A model generated the notes under the pieces. The model did no database searches, was not told the DNA's origin, and worked only from the letters and a program-made list of their open reading frames with translations. From positions 40,132,079-40,196,078 of the forward strand of contig CM055313.2 in the NCBI GenBank assembly GCA_029255685.2: a DNA stretch of 64,000 nt. The letters are read 5' to 3'. The stretch comes from Silene conica (Eukaryota; Streptophyta; Magnoliopsida; Caryophyllales; Caryophyllaceae). Made by a program: the position numbers and the translations under genes. Position 1 is the stretch's first letter. Every line of letters begins with the position of its first letter. Below are positions 56,038-64,000 of the stretch, one piece after another.

Positions 56038-59000
56038 CTACAACTTAGGAACACATCCAATTCCCATGAAATGAATGTGCCCTTCATGCTTATCACGTGG
56101 TAATGCTTTTGTGAGAGGATCAGCTATGTTGTCATCCGTAGCGATCTTTTCAATAAAAATCTCCTTTTGCTCCACGTAATCCCGGATTAGATGAGCTTTC
56201 CGTTGTACATGCCTAGCCTTGCTGCTAGACTTATGCTCCTTAGCTTGGAAGATGGCACCGCTATTGTCACAATAGATGGTGATTGGGTCATTCGAACTAG
56301 GCACTACTGATAGTCCTTGTAAGAATTGACGCATCCATATTGCTTCCTTAGCTGCTTCTGAGGCGGCATAGTACTCGGACTCAGTCGTAGAATCTGCTGT
56401 AACACTCTGTTTAGAACTTTTCCAGCTGACAGCAGCGCCATTAAGAGTAAAGACAAATCCAGACTGAGATTTCGAGTCATCTCGATCTGTTTGGAAGCTA
56501 GCATCTGCGTAACCCGTGGCGCAGAGCGTCGAGTCGCCTCCAAAAGTCAATCCCCAATCTTTAGTCCTCCGTAGGTACTTAAGAATGTTTTTCACGGCCA
56601 TCCAGTGTTGTTCACCTGGATGAGCTTGGAATCGACTTGTCATACTCAATGCATATGCAACGTCTGGGCGTGTGCATATCATGGCATACATGATCGATCC
56701 TATTGCCGAAGCATAAGGAATCCGACTCATGCGCTCTTTTTCTTCCACTGACTTAGCTTCTTGAGTCTTGCTCAAGTGGAGCCCAGGAGTCATAGGAAGG
56801 AACCCCTTCTTGGAGTTCGTCATGCTGAATCTCTCCAGAATCTTCTCTATATAAGATTCCTGACTGAGAGACAACATCCGTCGTGATCTATCCCTGTAGA
56901 TACGGATGCCCAAAATTCTTTGTGCCTCTCCCAGATCTTTCATCTGGAAGTGGTTTTTCAACCATGCTTTAACCGAAAATAAGAGAGGTATGTCATTCCC
57001 AATCAAGAGTATGTCATCGACATACAGTACTAGGAATACAATCTTACTCCCACTCGACTTGATATAGAGACATGGTTCCTCGACTGATCGAATGAACCCA
57101 TTCTCTTTTATCACTTGGTCGAAGCGATGATTCCAACTCCGCGATGCTTGCTTAAGTCCATAGATGGAACGCTTAAGCTTGCAAACTTTAATAGGATGTG
57201 CTGAATCGATAAAACCCTCGGGTTGTACCATGTACAACTCTTCCTCCAAATAACCGTTTAAGAAGGCGGTTTTAACGTCCATTTGCCATATTTCATAGTC
57301 ATGAAATGCGGCGATCGCTAAGATAATCCGAATGGAACGTAGCATGACTACGGGTGCAAAGATCTCATCGTAGTGCAAGCCTGGCACTTGGGTGAAACCT
57401 TTAGCAACTAGTCTAGCCTTATGGATATCTTGTTGTCCTTCCACGGCATGTTTTATCTTGTAAAGCCATTTGCATTGAAGGGGACGTACCTTTGCAGGTA
57501 GGTCCACAAGATCCCACACGTTGTTCTCATACATGGAGTCCATCTCGGATTGCATGGCTTCTAGCCATAGCTTTGAGTCAGAACTGGTCATGGCACCTTT
57601 ATAGGTTGTGGGTTCATTACCCTCTAGGAGTAAGACGTCATCTGTATCGTGTTCCTCGACCATACCAATGTATCTGTCCGGTGGAATAGAGACTCTTCCC
57701 GACCTCCTAGGTTCCTCAGGGATATCTACCGCAGCCTCGGTTGGAGGTACTGTTTCCTCCAATGGTTGCTCGGTAGTTGGTTCTTGAACCTCCGATAACT
57801 CGAAGGTTCGATTACTCGACTTGTTCTCGAGAAATTCTTTCTCCAAGAACGTCGCACTAGCCGTAACAAAAACACGTTGTTCGGTAGGCGAGTAGAAGTA
57901 ATGACCAAACGTTCCCTTTGGGTAGCCTATAAAGTATGTCTTGACCGATCGCGGGCCGAGCTTATCCTCGTGTCTCCACTTGACATAAGCCTCGCAGCCC
58001 CAAACCCGAATAAAGGACAAGTTAGGGACCGTTCCCTTCCATAGCTCGAATGGAGTCTTGTCAACAGCTTTAGACGGACTTCGGTTAAGTATTAGAGCGG
58101 CCGACAAAAGAGCATAGCCCCACAATGAATCAGGCACAACGGTGTGACTCATCATGGATCGAACCATATCGAGTAAAGTTCGATTTCTCCGTTCGGACAC
58201 ACCATTTAATTGTGGTGTTCCAGGTGGAGTTAACTGTAGCACGATCCCACAGTCTTTTAGGTGTTGATCAAACTCGTGTGAAAGATACTCACCACCACGA
58301 TCCGAACGTAGTGCTTTAATCTTTCTACCCAGCTGGTTCTGTACCCGATTCTGGTATTCTTTGAACTTGTCAAAGGATTCACTTTTGTGCTTCATTAAGT
58401 AGACATAGCCATATCTACTCAAATCATCCGTGAAAGTGATGAAATACCTATAGCCTTCTCGTGCGTTGATCGACATAGGGCCACATACGTCCGTATGTAT
58501 GAGTCCTAATAGGTCGGCAGCGCGCATTCCAACACCTTTGAAGGAAATACGAGTCATTTTGCCGATGAGACATGATTCACACGTGCCATATGATTCGAAA
58601 TCAAAGGGCGAAATAGCTCCATTCTGTATGAGCTGTTTTACGCGTTTCTCATTTATGTGTCCCATACGACAATGCCATAGGTAAGTTTGATCTTTGTCAC
58701 CTACCTTTATTCTTTTATTATTCACATGTAATATCTCGGTAGTTTGATCTAAAACATAAATTCCATTCATGGAAACTGCCTTGCCATAAATCATATTGTG
58801 CAAAGAGAAAATACAGCTATTATTCTCTATTACAAATGAAAATCCGAGTTTGTCAAGTGCAGAAACTGAAATAATGTTTTTGGATAAACTAGGAACATAA
58901 TAACAGTTATACAAAAATAACTCGAATCCACTTGGAAGCTGGATTACGTATGTTCCCTTCGAGACTGCAGCCACACGTGCTCCATTCCCGACACGCAGGT

Positions 59001-60069
59001 CCACCTCACCCTTGGTTAGGGGTTCTTGGTTTCGGAGGCCCTGCACATGATTACATAGATGAGAACCACAACCAGTATCAAGTACCCAAGTTCCGCAACT
59101 TGCGTGGTTTATCTCAATCATGTGAATAAAAGAAGAAGAAGACATACCAACAGGGGTAACGCGGCCTGCCTTAATGTCCTCGCGATACACGGGGCATGAG
59201 CGCCTCCAATGCCCAGTCTTGTGGCAATCGTGACATTCCATGCTAGTATCCTTGCTCTTAGTCTTGCCCTGTGAGTTGCTCGACTCACCTGGCCCACTCT
59301 TAGTAAATCCTGGTTTCTTGAACCTGGGCTTACCTACTGCTAGGTCGCCCTGAGCTTTAGCCTTCCCTTTACCTTTCCCCTTACTGGAGATCATGAGAAC
59401 ATCCTGCTTAAGACTCCCACTCAACTTAAGATCCTTCTCAGTCTGTACGAGAAGGGAGTGGAGCTCATGAGGAGTCTTCTTCATGTCGTTCATGTAGTAG
59501 TTAGCCCTAAAGAGGGCGAACCCATCATGAAGCGAATGAAGCATGCGATCAACGATGATGTTCTCACTGATCTTGCAGTTTAGGGACTCCAGTTTCTCGA
59601 TATTCTCAATCATGTTGAGAATATATGGGCTAACAGCTTGGCCCTTCTGGAGTTTCGCCTCAAAGAAGCGACAGGTATGCTCATAAGAAACGATTCTCGG
59701 AGCCTTGGAGAATTCGTTAGTGAGCGTGGTGAAAATCTTGTTTGCACCATGGGTTATGAAGCGTCTTTGCAAATTGGATTCCATTGCATAGATGAGTACG
59801 TTCTTTATCGCACCCGCTTCCATAACGAAATCGCTATGAGCGCGAATTTCGTTGGCTCTAGCTCCAGTTCCTGGGTGTGGCGGAATGGGCTCAGTTAAGA
59901 ACTTGAGCTTTCCGTCAGCAATGGCAGCATTCCGTAGTGCTGCCTCCCAGTCAGAGAAGTTTGACCCATCATTCCTCAGTCTAGTTGACTGATTCATGGA
60001 GTCCATGAAGGCTTTTAGCCAGGATTCACGTGCTAGCTTGGCACTTGGCATTGGGTCTTCACCAGCCAT
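56038..60069 (-). CDS. Copia gag-pol polyprotein of J, intact
   Basis: 1343 residues from MAGEDPMPSAKLARESW. UBN2-type gag (~20-230, GSNFSDWEAALRN); lysine/glycine linker; CCHC knuckle (CHDCHKTGHWRRSC ~277-290); aspartic protease (WVLDTGCGSHLC, D ~329); GAG-pre-integrase (LWHCRMGHINEKR ~465, CESCLIGKM); integrase D-D-E (HTDVCGP ~525, LRSDRGGEY ~589, NGVSERRNR ~625); a C-terminal integrase region; RT (KTAFLNGYLEEELYM, LKRSIYGLKQASRSW, LVLYVDDILL ~1016); RNase H (TADSTTESEYYAASEAAKEA is its core, ~1226; YCDNSGAI). Length and order are standard for plant Copia, and no stop or frameshift is present. It would form cytoplasmic virus-like particles and carry out reverse transcription and integration. 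Same family as B. Confidence 0.97.
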   Translation of the reverse strand: MAGEDPMPSAKLARESWLKAFMDSMNQSTRLRNDGSNFSDWEAALRNAAIADGKLKFLTEPIPPHPGTGARANEIRAHSDFVMEAGAIKNVLIYAMESNLQRRFITHGANKIFTTLTNEFSKAPRIVSYEHTCRFFEAKLQKGQAVSPYILNMIENIEKLESLNCKISENIIVDRMLHSLHDGFALFRANYYMNDMKKTPHELHSLLVQTEKDLKLSGSLKQDVLMISSKGKGKGKAKAQGDLAVGKPRFKKPGFTKSGPGESSNSQGKTKSKDTSMECHDCHKTGHWRRSCPVYREDIKAGRVTPVGMSSSSFIHMIEINHASCGTWVLDTGCGSHLCNHVQGLRNQEPLTKGEVDLRVGNGARVAAVSKGTYVIQLPSGFELFLYNCYYVPSLSKNIISVSALDKLGFSFVIENNSCIFSLHNMIYGKAVSMNGIYVLDQTTEILHVNNKRIKVGDKDQTYLWHCRMGHINEKRVKQLIQNGAISPFDFESYGTCESCLIGKMTRISFKGVGMRAADLLGLIHTDVCGPMSINAREGYRYFITFTDDLSRYGYVYLMKHKSESFDKFKEYQNRVQNQLGRKIKALRSDRGGEYLSHEFDQHLKDCGIVLQLTPPGTPQLNGVSERRNRTLLDMVRSMMSHTVVPDSLWGYALLSAALILNRSPSKAVDKTPFELWKGTVPNLSFIRVWGCEAYVKWRHEDKLGPRSVKTYFIGYPKGTFGHYFYSPTEQRVFVTASATFLEKEFLENKSSNRTFELSEVQEPTTEQPLEETVPPTEAAVDIPEEPRRSGRVSIPPDRYIGMVEEHDTDDVLLLEGNEPTTYKGAMTSSDSKLWLEAMQSEMDSMYENNVWDLVDLPAKVRPLQCKWLYKIKHAVEGQQDIHKARLVAKGFTQVPGLHYDEIFAPVVMLRSIRIILAIAAFHDYEIWQMDVKTAFLNGYLEEELYMVQPEGFIDSAHPIKVCKLKRSIYGLKQASRSWNHRFDQVIKENGFIRSVEEPCLYIKSSGSKIVFLVLYVDDILLIGNDIPLLFSVKAWLKNHFQMKDLGEAQRILGIRIYRDRSRRMLSLSQESYIEKILERFSMTNSKKGFLPMTPGLHLSKTQEAKSVEEKERMSRIPYASAIGSIMYAMICTRPDVAYALSMTSRFQAHPGEQHWMAVKNILKYLRRTKDWGLTFGGDSTLCATGYADASFQTDRDDSKSQSGFVFTLNGAAVSWKSSKQSVTADSTTESEYYAASEAAKEAIWMRQFLQGLSVVPSSNDPITIYCDNSGAIFQAKEHKSSSKARHVQRKAHLIRDYVEQKEIFIEKIATDDNIADPLTKALPRDKHEGHIHFMGIGCVPKL

Positions 60070-61803
60070 TTTAGTTTTACAGCAGTTTTAATGAACGTGT
60101 TCTACACTGAAAAAGAAGATAAAACAAAACCATATAAGCAACTTATTGTTGTGATTTAAGTCTATATTAAATTGAATTTAAACTCGTAGACTCAAGCATT
60201 TATATAATTGATCTCCCTCAAGAATTATATTAGCGATCCCAAGACTCAATTTCCGTATATTGATAAGCCCACAGTTTGGCTAATTCCAATCGTTGGAACT
60301 CTTGGTCGATAGATTTCCGTATATCCTATCTATTAGTCCATCTCAGTCACTGGAATATTATCGAGTGACTATGATGTTGAGATAAAATAAATCATCTGTT
60401 CCCACTTACCCGACGTAGAAGGGGTCATATTATGCCTACCGACGAAGAAGGGATTCATGGGAGGCTGATTTATAAAGACTAATCTCAATTTTTGGTTATA
60501 CGAGGAAGACCCCATCAACTTTTATTTATTCATATTAAGTGAACTAATATCTAGCATATGCGTGAATGAATTAAATAAAGTGATGGCTTTAAATGACATG
60601 TGACATCTGTATTGTCACAGAAAACTAACGCGTAACCTCTACATGAGTCAGTTTTCAGGCATGATATAGGTGGTTTGGTTTTTAGGCGGAATATGATGCA
60701 AGCTATTATCGATGAAAGCGTAAAGATAAATGCAATAAACGTAAATAAAAGTCCTAGTGTGGCCTATCCTACCAAAATAAACATAAAACAACTTGGAATC
60801 CACTGTTGGACCCTAGAAGCTTGTCTTGATGTTCCATCTTGGTCCTTGCAGCGGGAGTGAGCATCCGGTCTCCGTCTTGTCTTTGGTCTTCGCAAAATTA
60901 CTAATTTAAATTACAAAAGTAATCCTAGATACATTCTAATTTAAATACAAAAGTAATTACATGGCAAAAACCCAAAACGAAGATTCAAGATCTCAAAATT
61001 ACAAGCAAGATCGTGTCCCTTCATTACGGTGACACAATCTTCTAAGGCCACACTAAGTTACAACCGTTTGCAAAAATTAAATACGTTATTGAAAGCATTC
61101 AAGGCATTCACAAGACGATGAATAAAATGCATCAACTAAAAACAATTTATACATGACATAATACCGTTATTATGATTAATAAATTTATACCAAACCACCT
61201 TTTAAGATTAAAATTAAGTGACTATACCGTTTTAATCACCAATTTTAATAAACATATAATCCATTGTTTTAAACTGTTTTAAAAAACAATATGTATCAAA
61301 CGAGGGTGAACCGTTTCACTAAATAATATACTATTTCCGTATACAGTATATTATTTTAAGCCATGTGAAAATAAGAAAACAAGTTATTTTCGAAAATAAA
61401 CACCCCGAAACGAGAGCACTCGATCGAGTAACAGGGGCACTCGATCGAGTGTCAGGGTCACTCGATCGAGTGCAGCATGGCTCGATCGAGTGGCTCATAA
61501 AATAGCAAATCGCTGCACTTTTAAATTAAAACGAGTTTATAACTTGGATTTAAAACTTGTAAATCATATATAAACAACAACAAAAGATTTACATATTGCT
61601 AAAAATATCGATTAATTAACAATATGCAAATTATAATCGAAAAACAAGATCGATTTCTCACAAAAATCACACGCACAAGCCTGGTACGAGGGCACTCGAT
61701 CGAGTGCAACAGGGACTCGATCGAGTGCCTACGACAGATTGCACGGTTTTCAACAATTTTGAAACTTATGAAAGACACAATTGTAAAATTTTCATGGCCT
61801 AAG
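60070..61803 (-). other. Untranslated leader of J
   Basis: Non-coding, collinear with the leader of B (16143 to 5300 without C). It contains the paired CTCGATCGAG motifs described next. Small frames such as 60675-60860 have no homologue signature. Confidence 0.8.
61419..61725 (-). repeat. Six CTCGATCGAG palindromes in the leader of J
   Basis: Exact copies at 61419-61428, 61440-61449, 61461-61470, 61481-61490, 61695-61704 and 61716-61725. They are spaced about 21 bp within groups. In sense the order is a pair, then a group of four, as in B. The sense spacer of the first pair reads CCCTGTTGC after the T that extends the palindrome. Confidence 0.9.
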
Positions 61804-61815
61804 GCTCTGATACCA
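61804..61815 (-). other. Primer binding site, tRNA-iMet, element J
   Basis: GCTCTGATACCA on the plus strand, two bases from the LTR. Confidence 0.95.
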
Positions 61816-61817
61816 CT

Positions 61818-62816
61818 TGTGGGGAATAATACGCGTATTCACCCTAAATTTGCAGGATTATAATGAAATATGCAATTGTGAATATCGTCATAAGATTAAA
61901 AACATGAGAAAAGAAGTACAACCTTTAGTCCTCGCGCAAAAGGCCTAAGAACAGGAATTAATGCAAATTCCCTCCTATAACTTGCACCCAAGACTTTGTC
62001 TGAGACGAGGCCGCGTGTGCTAGAAATCCTCTCCAATTGCCTTGCAATATAGGGAGAGCTATTTGAGTTTAGATGTGAGATCTGAGGTTTTGGGAGAAGA
62101 ATGCTCTCAAAACCCTAATTTTACCCTGAGAATTATGTTACAGTGCAACAAGAGTAGTCGATATAAGGAGAAGGACTCTCCTTATATACTACATGAGGCC
62201 GGCCGAATATAGGGTTTGGGTAGGAGTGGGCTTTCCACTCTTACCTTATCCTAATGCGTGATTCGACCCAATTAGCTATTATTTATTCGCGGGTTTAATT
62301 TATAAATCGTAACATGTTATCAGTTATTAATACAGTCGATATATTAATAACGGTCTGATAAAATACGATATTGTATAATTACCTAAATTAATATAACTGT
62401 TTATATTAATTTGCGAATACTATATTTAATTAAATATAACCGTTTATATTTAATTTACGAATTATTCTTGTAATCCGTATTAGCTAAAATCATTTAATCC
62501 GTATTAAATAGTAATTCTCAACATCTTATTGACTAATTTAATAGTCAATACCTCTGACTAACCGTTTAGTCATATCCGGCAAAATGTGACTGTATTTTCA
62601 TACCTTCACATCTCTCAAACGTGTCCTATAGGTGTGACGTATAGGGACCAGTTGATCACCGCCATCCGTATGACAATAACGTCAAACTTATCTAGCAAGC
62701 CGACCGTTATTGATAAACGTGGATCAACTGGTAATAATACAGAAGTATGCCCTTGTGATCCTTAAAGAGATTTAATAAGTCATTGTACTTAATTGTCAAG
62801 GACACCAGCCCCAACA
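61818..62816 (-). repeat. 5' LTR of J (right copy)
   Basis: 999 bp. It differs from the left copy at CTTCCCATC/CTTCACATC and at AAGGCAACCG/AAGCCGACCG. Confidence 0.94.
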
Positions 62817-62859
62817 AGGGTATGTGCAAAGACATTATCGCACTACATGTGGAGGACAC

Positions 62860-64000
62860 TGATGCGTGTCGTTCATGCGCCAAAGATAAATACCTAGGTC
62901 TACTAACTGGAAGCTAGTGGAAGTAGGGTCGAATCCTCTGGGAGACATGGTCTTAAGCAAAAGTCAGTTTATAGGTCACAAAATTGGGGGTTTTTTTTTA
63001 TTATAACTAAGATAAAAAAAATTAAAAGAAATTAAAACAAAGATGATAAGGCGAATTTCAAGCAATAAAAGGAGGAATATGTCAGATTCAGGTCGTCGCG
63101 GCAATGAATGTCACATAAAGATTAGGTCAGTCGAAACAACAACGAAGTGGGAACGATCAATATCCTTTCGGTCTGAAATCACCCCTGGACTCCCCTATCA
63201 ATCTTTCGATCTCTAGATAGGTTTCTTAAATTACCCTAAACAAGCCTACCTACCAATCTTTCGATCCAGGTAGGTTTTACTAGGTAAACTAGTCTCCTGC
63301 GTGCACTCATTTTACAAGTTTCACAATTATATTGTCTATGGGTAAACATCGTCGTGAGGACGAGTAACATGCAATTCCTACGACATAACTACCGCGAGTT
63401 CCTTCATCCTAACATATTAGGGGGATTAGCTACGCATACTTGGGAAAACTAAACTAATAACGATGATGATACTAATAACATTCAAAATGACAATTAAAGA
63501 GGAATAAAGATGAATCATAAAACAATGAAAATAAGAACAATAAAAGAAAGAGTAAAAGTGAATTACAGTAATGGCAAAGGAATGAAGAACAAGATCCGAA
63601 CGCTTCCAAGATGAGAAACCCTAAGTGATAGTATTTTTAACTCAGTAACTGCTTAAGAGTAAAGTAAAGTAAATTCCAAAAGTAAAAGGTAAAAGTAAAA
63701 GTGAAAGTCTCCAAAAGTAAGTGTTCTCTAAAGGCTGCTAACCTAATCCTTAAATAAGTATTAGGTTAACTCAAAAGAAAAGAAACCTAAAACGTAAAAT
63801 GCGGAATCCGGGACACTTAAGTGAGTTGCTCGATCGAGTGAGTGAACCACTCGATCGAGTAACTGTTCTTCAAAAAAGGGTCGATCGAGTAACTTCGAGC
63901 TGGCAGTTACTCGATCGAGTAACCCTGGAATCCTGGAGGGTTGGGACCTTCCTGCAGACTCCTCGATCGAGTATAAAACTACTCGATCGAGTCTTTCTCC
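62860..64000 (-). repeat. Athila-like LTR L, runs off the window
   Basis: TGATGCGTGTCGTTCATGCG, then CCAAAGATAAATACC, resembles the H LTR end (TGACACCCGTCG, then GGTGCCAAAGATAAG). GAAGTAGGGTCGA (62919-62931) matches the U5 end of the F LTR (TCGACCCTACTTCC, inverted). It interrupts the internal region of K at GGAGGACAC. No gene. The far end and any internal domain are outside the window. Confidence 0.78.
63829..63991 (-). repeat. Three pairs of CTCGATCGAG motifs in LTR L
   Basis: Copies at 63829-63838 and 63850-63859, at 63881-63889 (GTCGATCGAG variant) and 63910-63919, and at 63962-63971 and 63982-63991. Two of the pairs are 20-21 bp apart. Confidence 0.88.

Larger units (their letters stand above)
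54177..62816 (-). mobile_element. Copia LTR retrotransposon J, complete and young
   Basis: 8,640 bp: 999-bp LTRs (54177-55175 and 61818-62816) with about three differences by eye, TSD AGGGT (54172-54176, 62817-62821), PBS, ~1.7 kb leader, an open gag-pol, 3' UTR and PPT. All parts needed for autonomous transposition are visible. It is the youngest LTR element in the window by LTR identity. Confidence 0.96.

Noticed and set aside
1..64000. Host protein-coding genes, rRNA or integrated DNA virus
   Set aside because: All long frames are retrotransposon proteins; no caulimovirus movement or coat protein signature and no rRNA sequence were recognised.

Overview
The window is plant nuclear DNA made almost entirely of transposable elements. 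Evidence: LTR retrotransposons primed by initiator-tRNA-Met (TGGTATCAGAGC) or by tRNA-Asp (TGGCGCCGTTGCCGGGGA), chromovirus-, Athila- and copia-type polyproteins, and a plant L1-type LINE. I see no host gene, no cellular RNA gene and no CRISPR. It looks like pericentromeric or other heterochromatin of a flowering plant; I cannot place the species.

Left half (1-29258) is a nest five levels deep, each level supported by junctions and mostly by target-site duplications (TSDs). A Tekay-like Ty3 element A (+, 1-1959) is cut in its gag by a second Tekay-like element A' (-, 1960-29151). The 3' LTR of A' holds a solo copia LTR D (4011-4295 and 22031-22995, TSD GTATA). D holds copia element B (+, 4296-22025, TSD AAATC). 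The leader of B holds a gag-only copia element C (-, 6222-15261, TSD GTAAT). LTR divergences counted by eye (C about 1%, B about 2%) agree with the nesting order.

Middle (29152-35870): a short D-like LTR end, a broken Ty3 gag/PR/RT fragment E (-), the LTR plus a gag-deleted, protease-bearing ORF of an Athila-like element F (+), a chromovirus-like LTR M, and the start of an Athila-like fragment G.

Right half: G is split by H (-, 35871-48132, TSD ACTTG), a nearly intact 12.3 kb Athila-like element with gag, pol and an extra ORF in the env position. G is then cut by copia element K, whose 3' LTR carries an L1 LINE (49051-53748, 15-bp TSD). Just beyond K's polypurine tract lies J (-, 54177-62816, TSD AGGGT), a copia element with an open 1343-codon gag-pol and LTRs differing at about 3 of 999 positions. 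The window ends inside another Athila-like LTR, L.

The most unusual signal is not a gene. Several unrelated elements carry sets of short palindromic or stem-loop units. (1) The Tekay LTRs carry a tandem array in which a conserved ~24-nt loop is flanked by stems whose sequence differs from unit to unit but stays self-complementary. (2) Paired palindromes (GGTCGGTCGACC in B and H; CTCGATCGAG in J, F and L; CAGCCGGT/ACCGGCTG in A') occur in LTRs, leaders and even coding regions. At homologous places in the sister elements B and J the palindrome is swapped while the spacer between the two copies is kept. This looks like a shared, structure-preserving motif system and is the main candidate for something undescribed.
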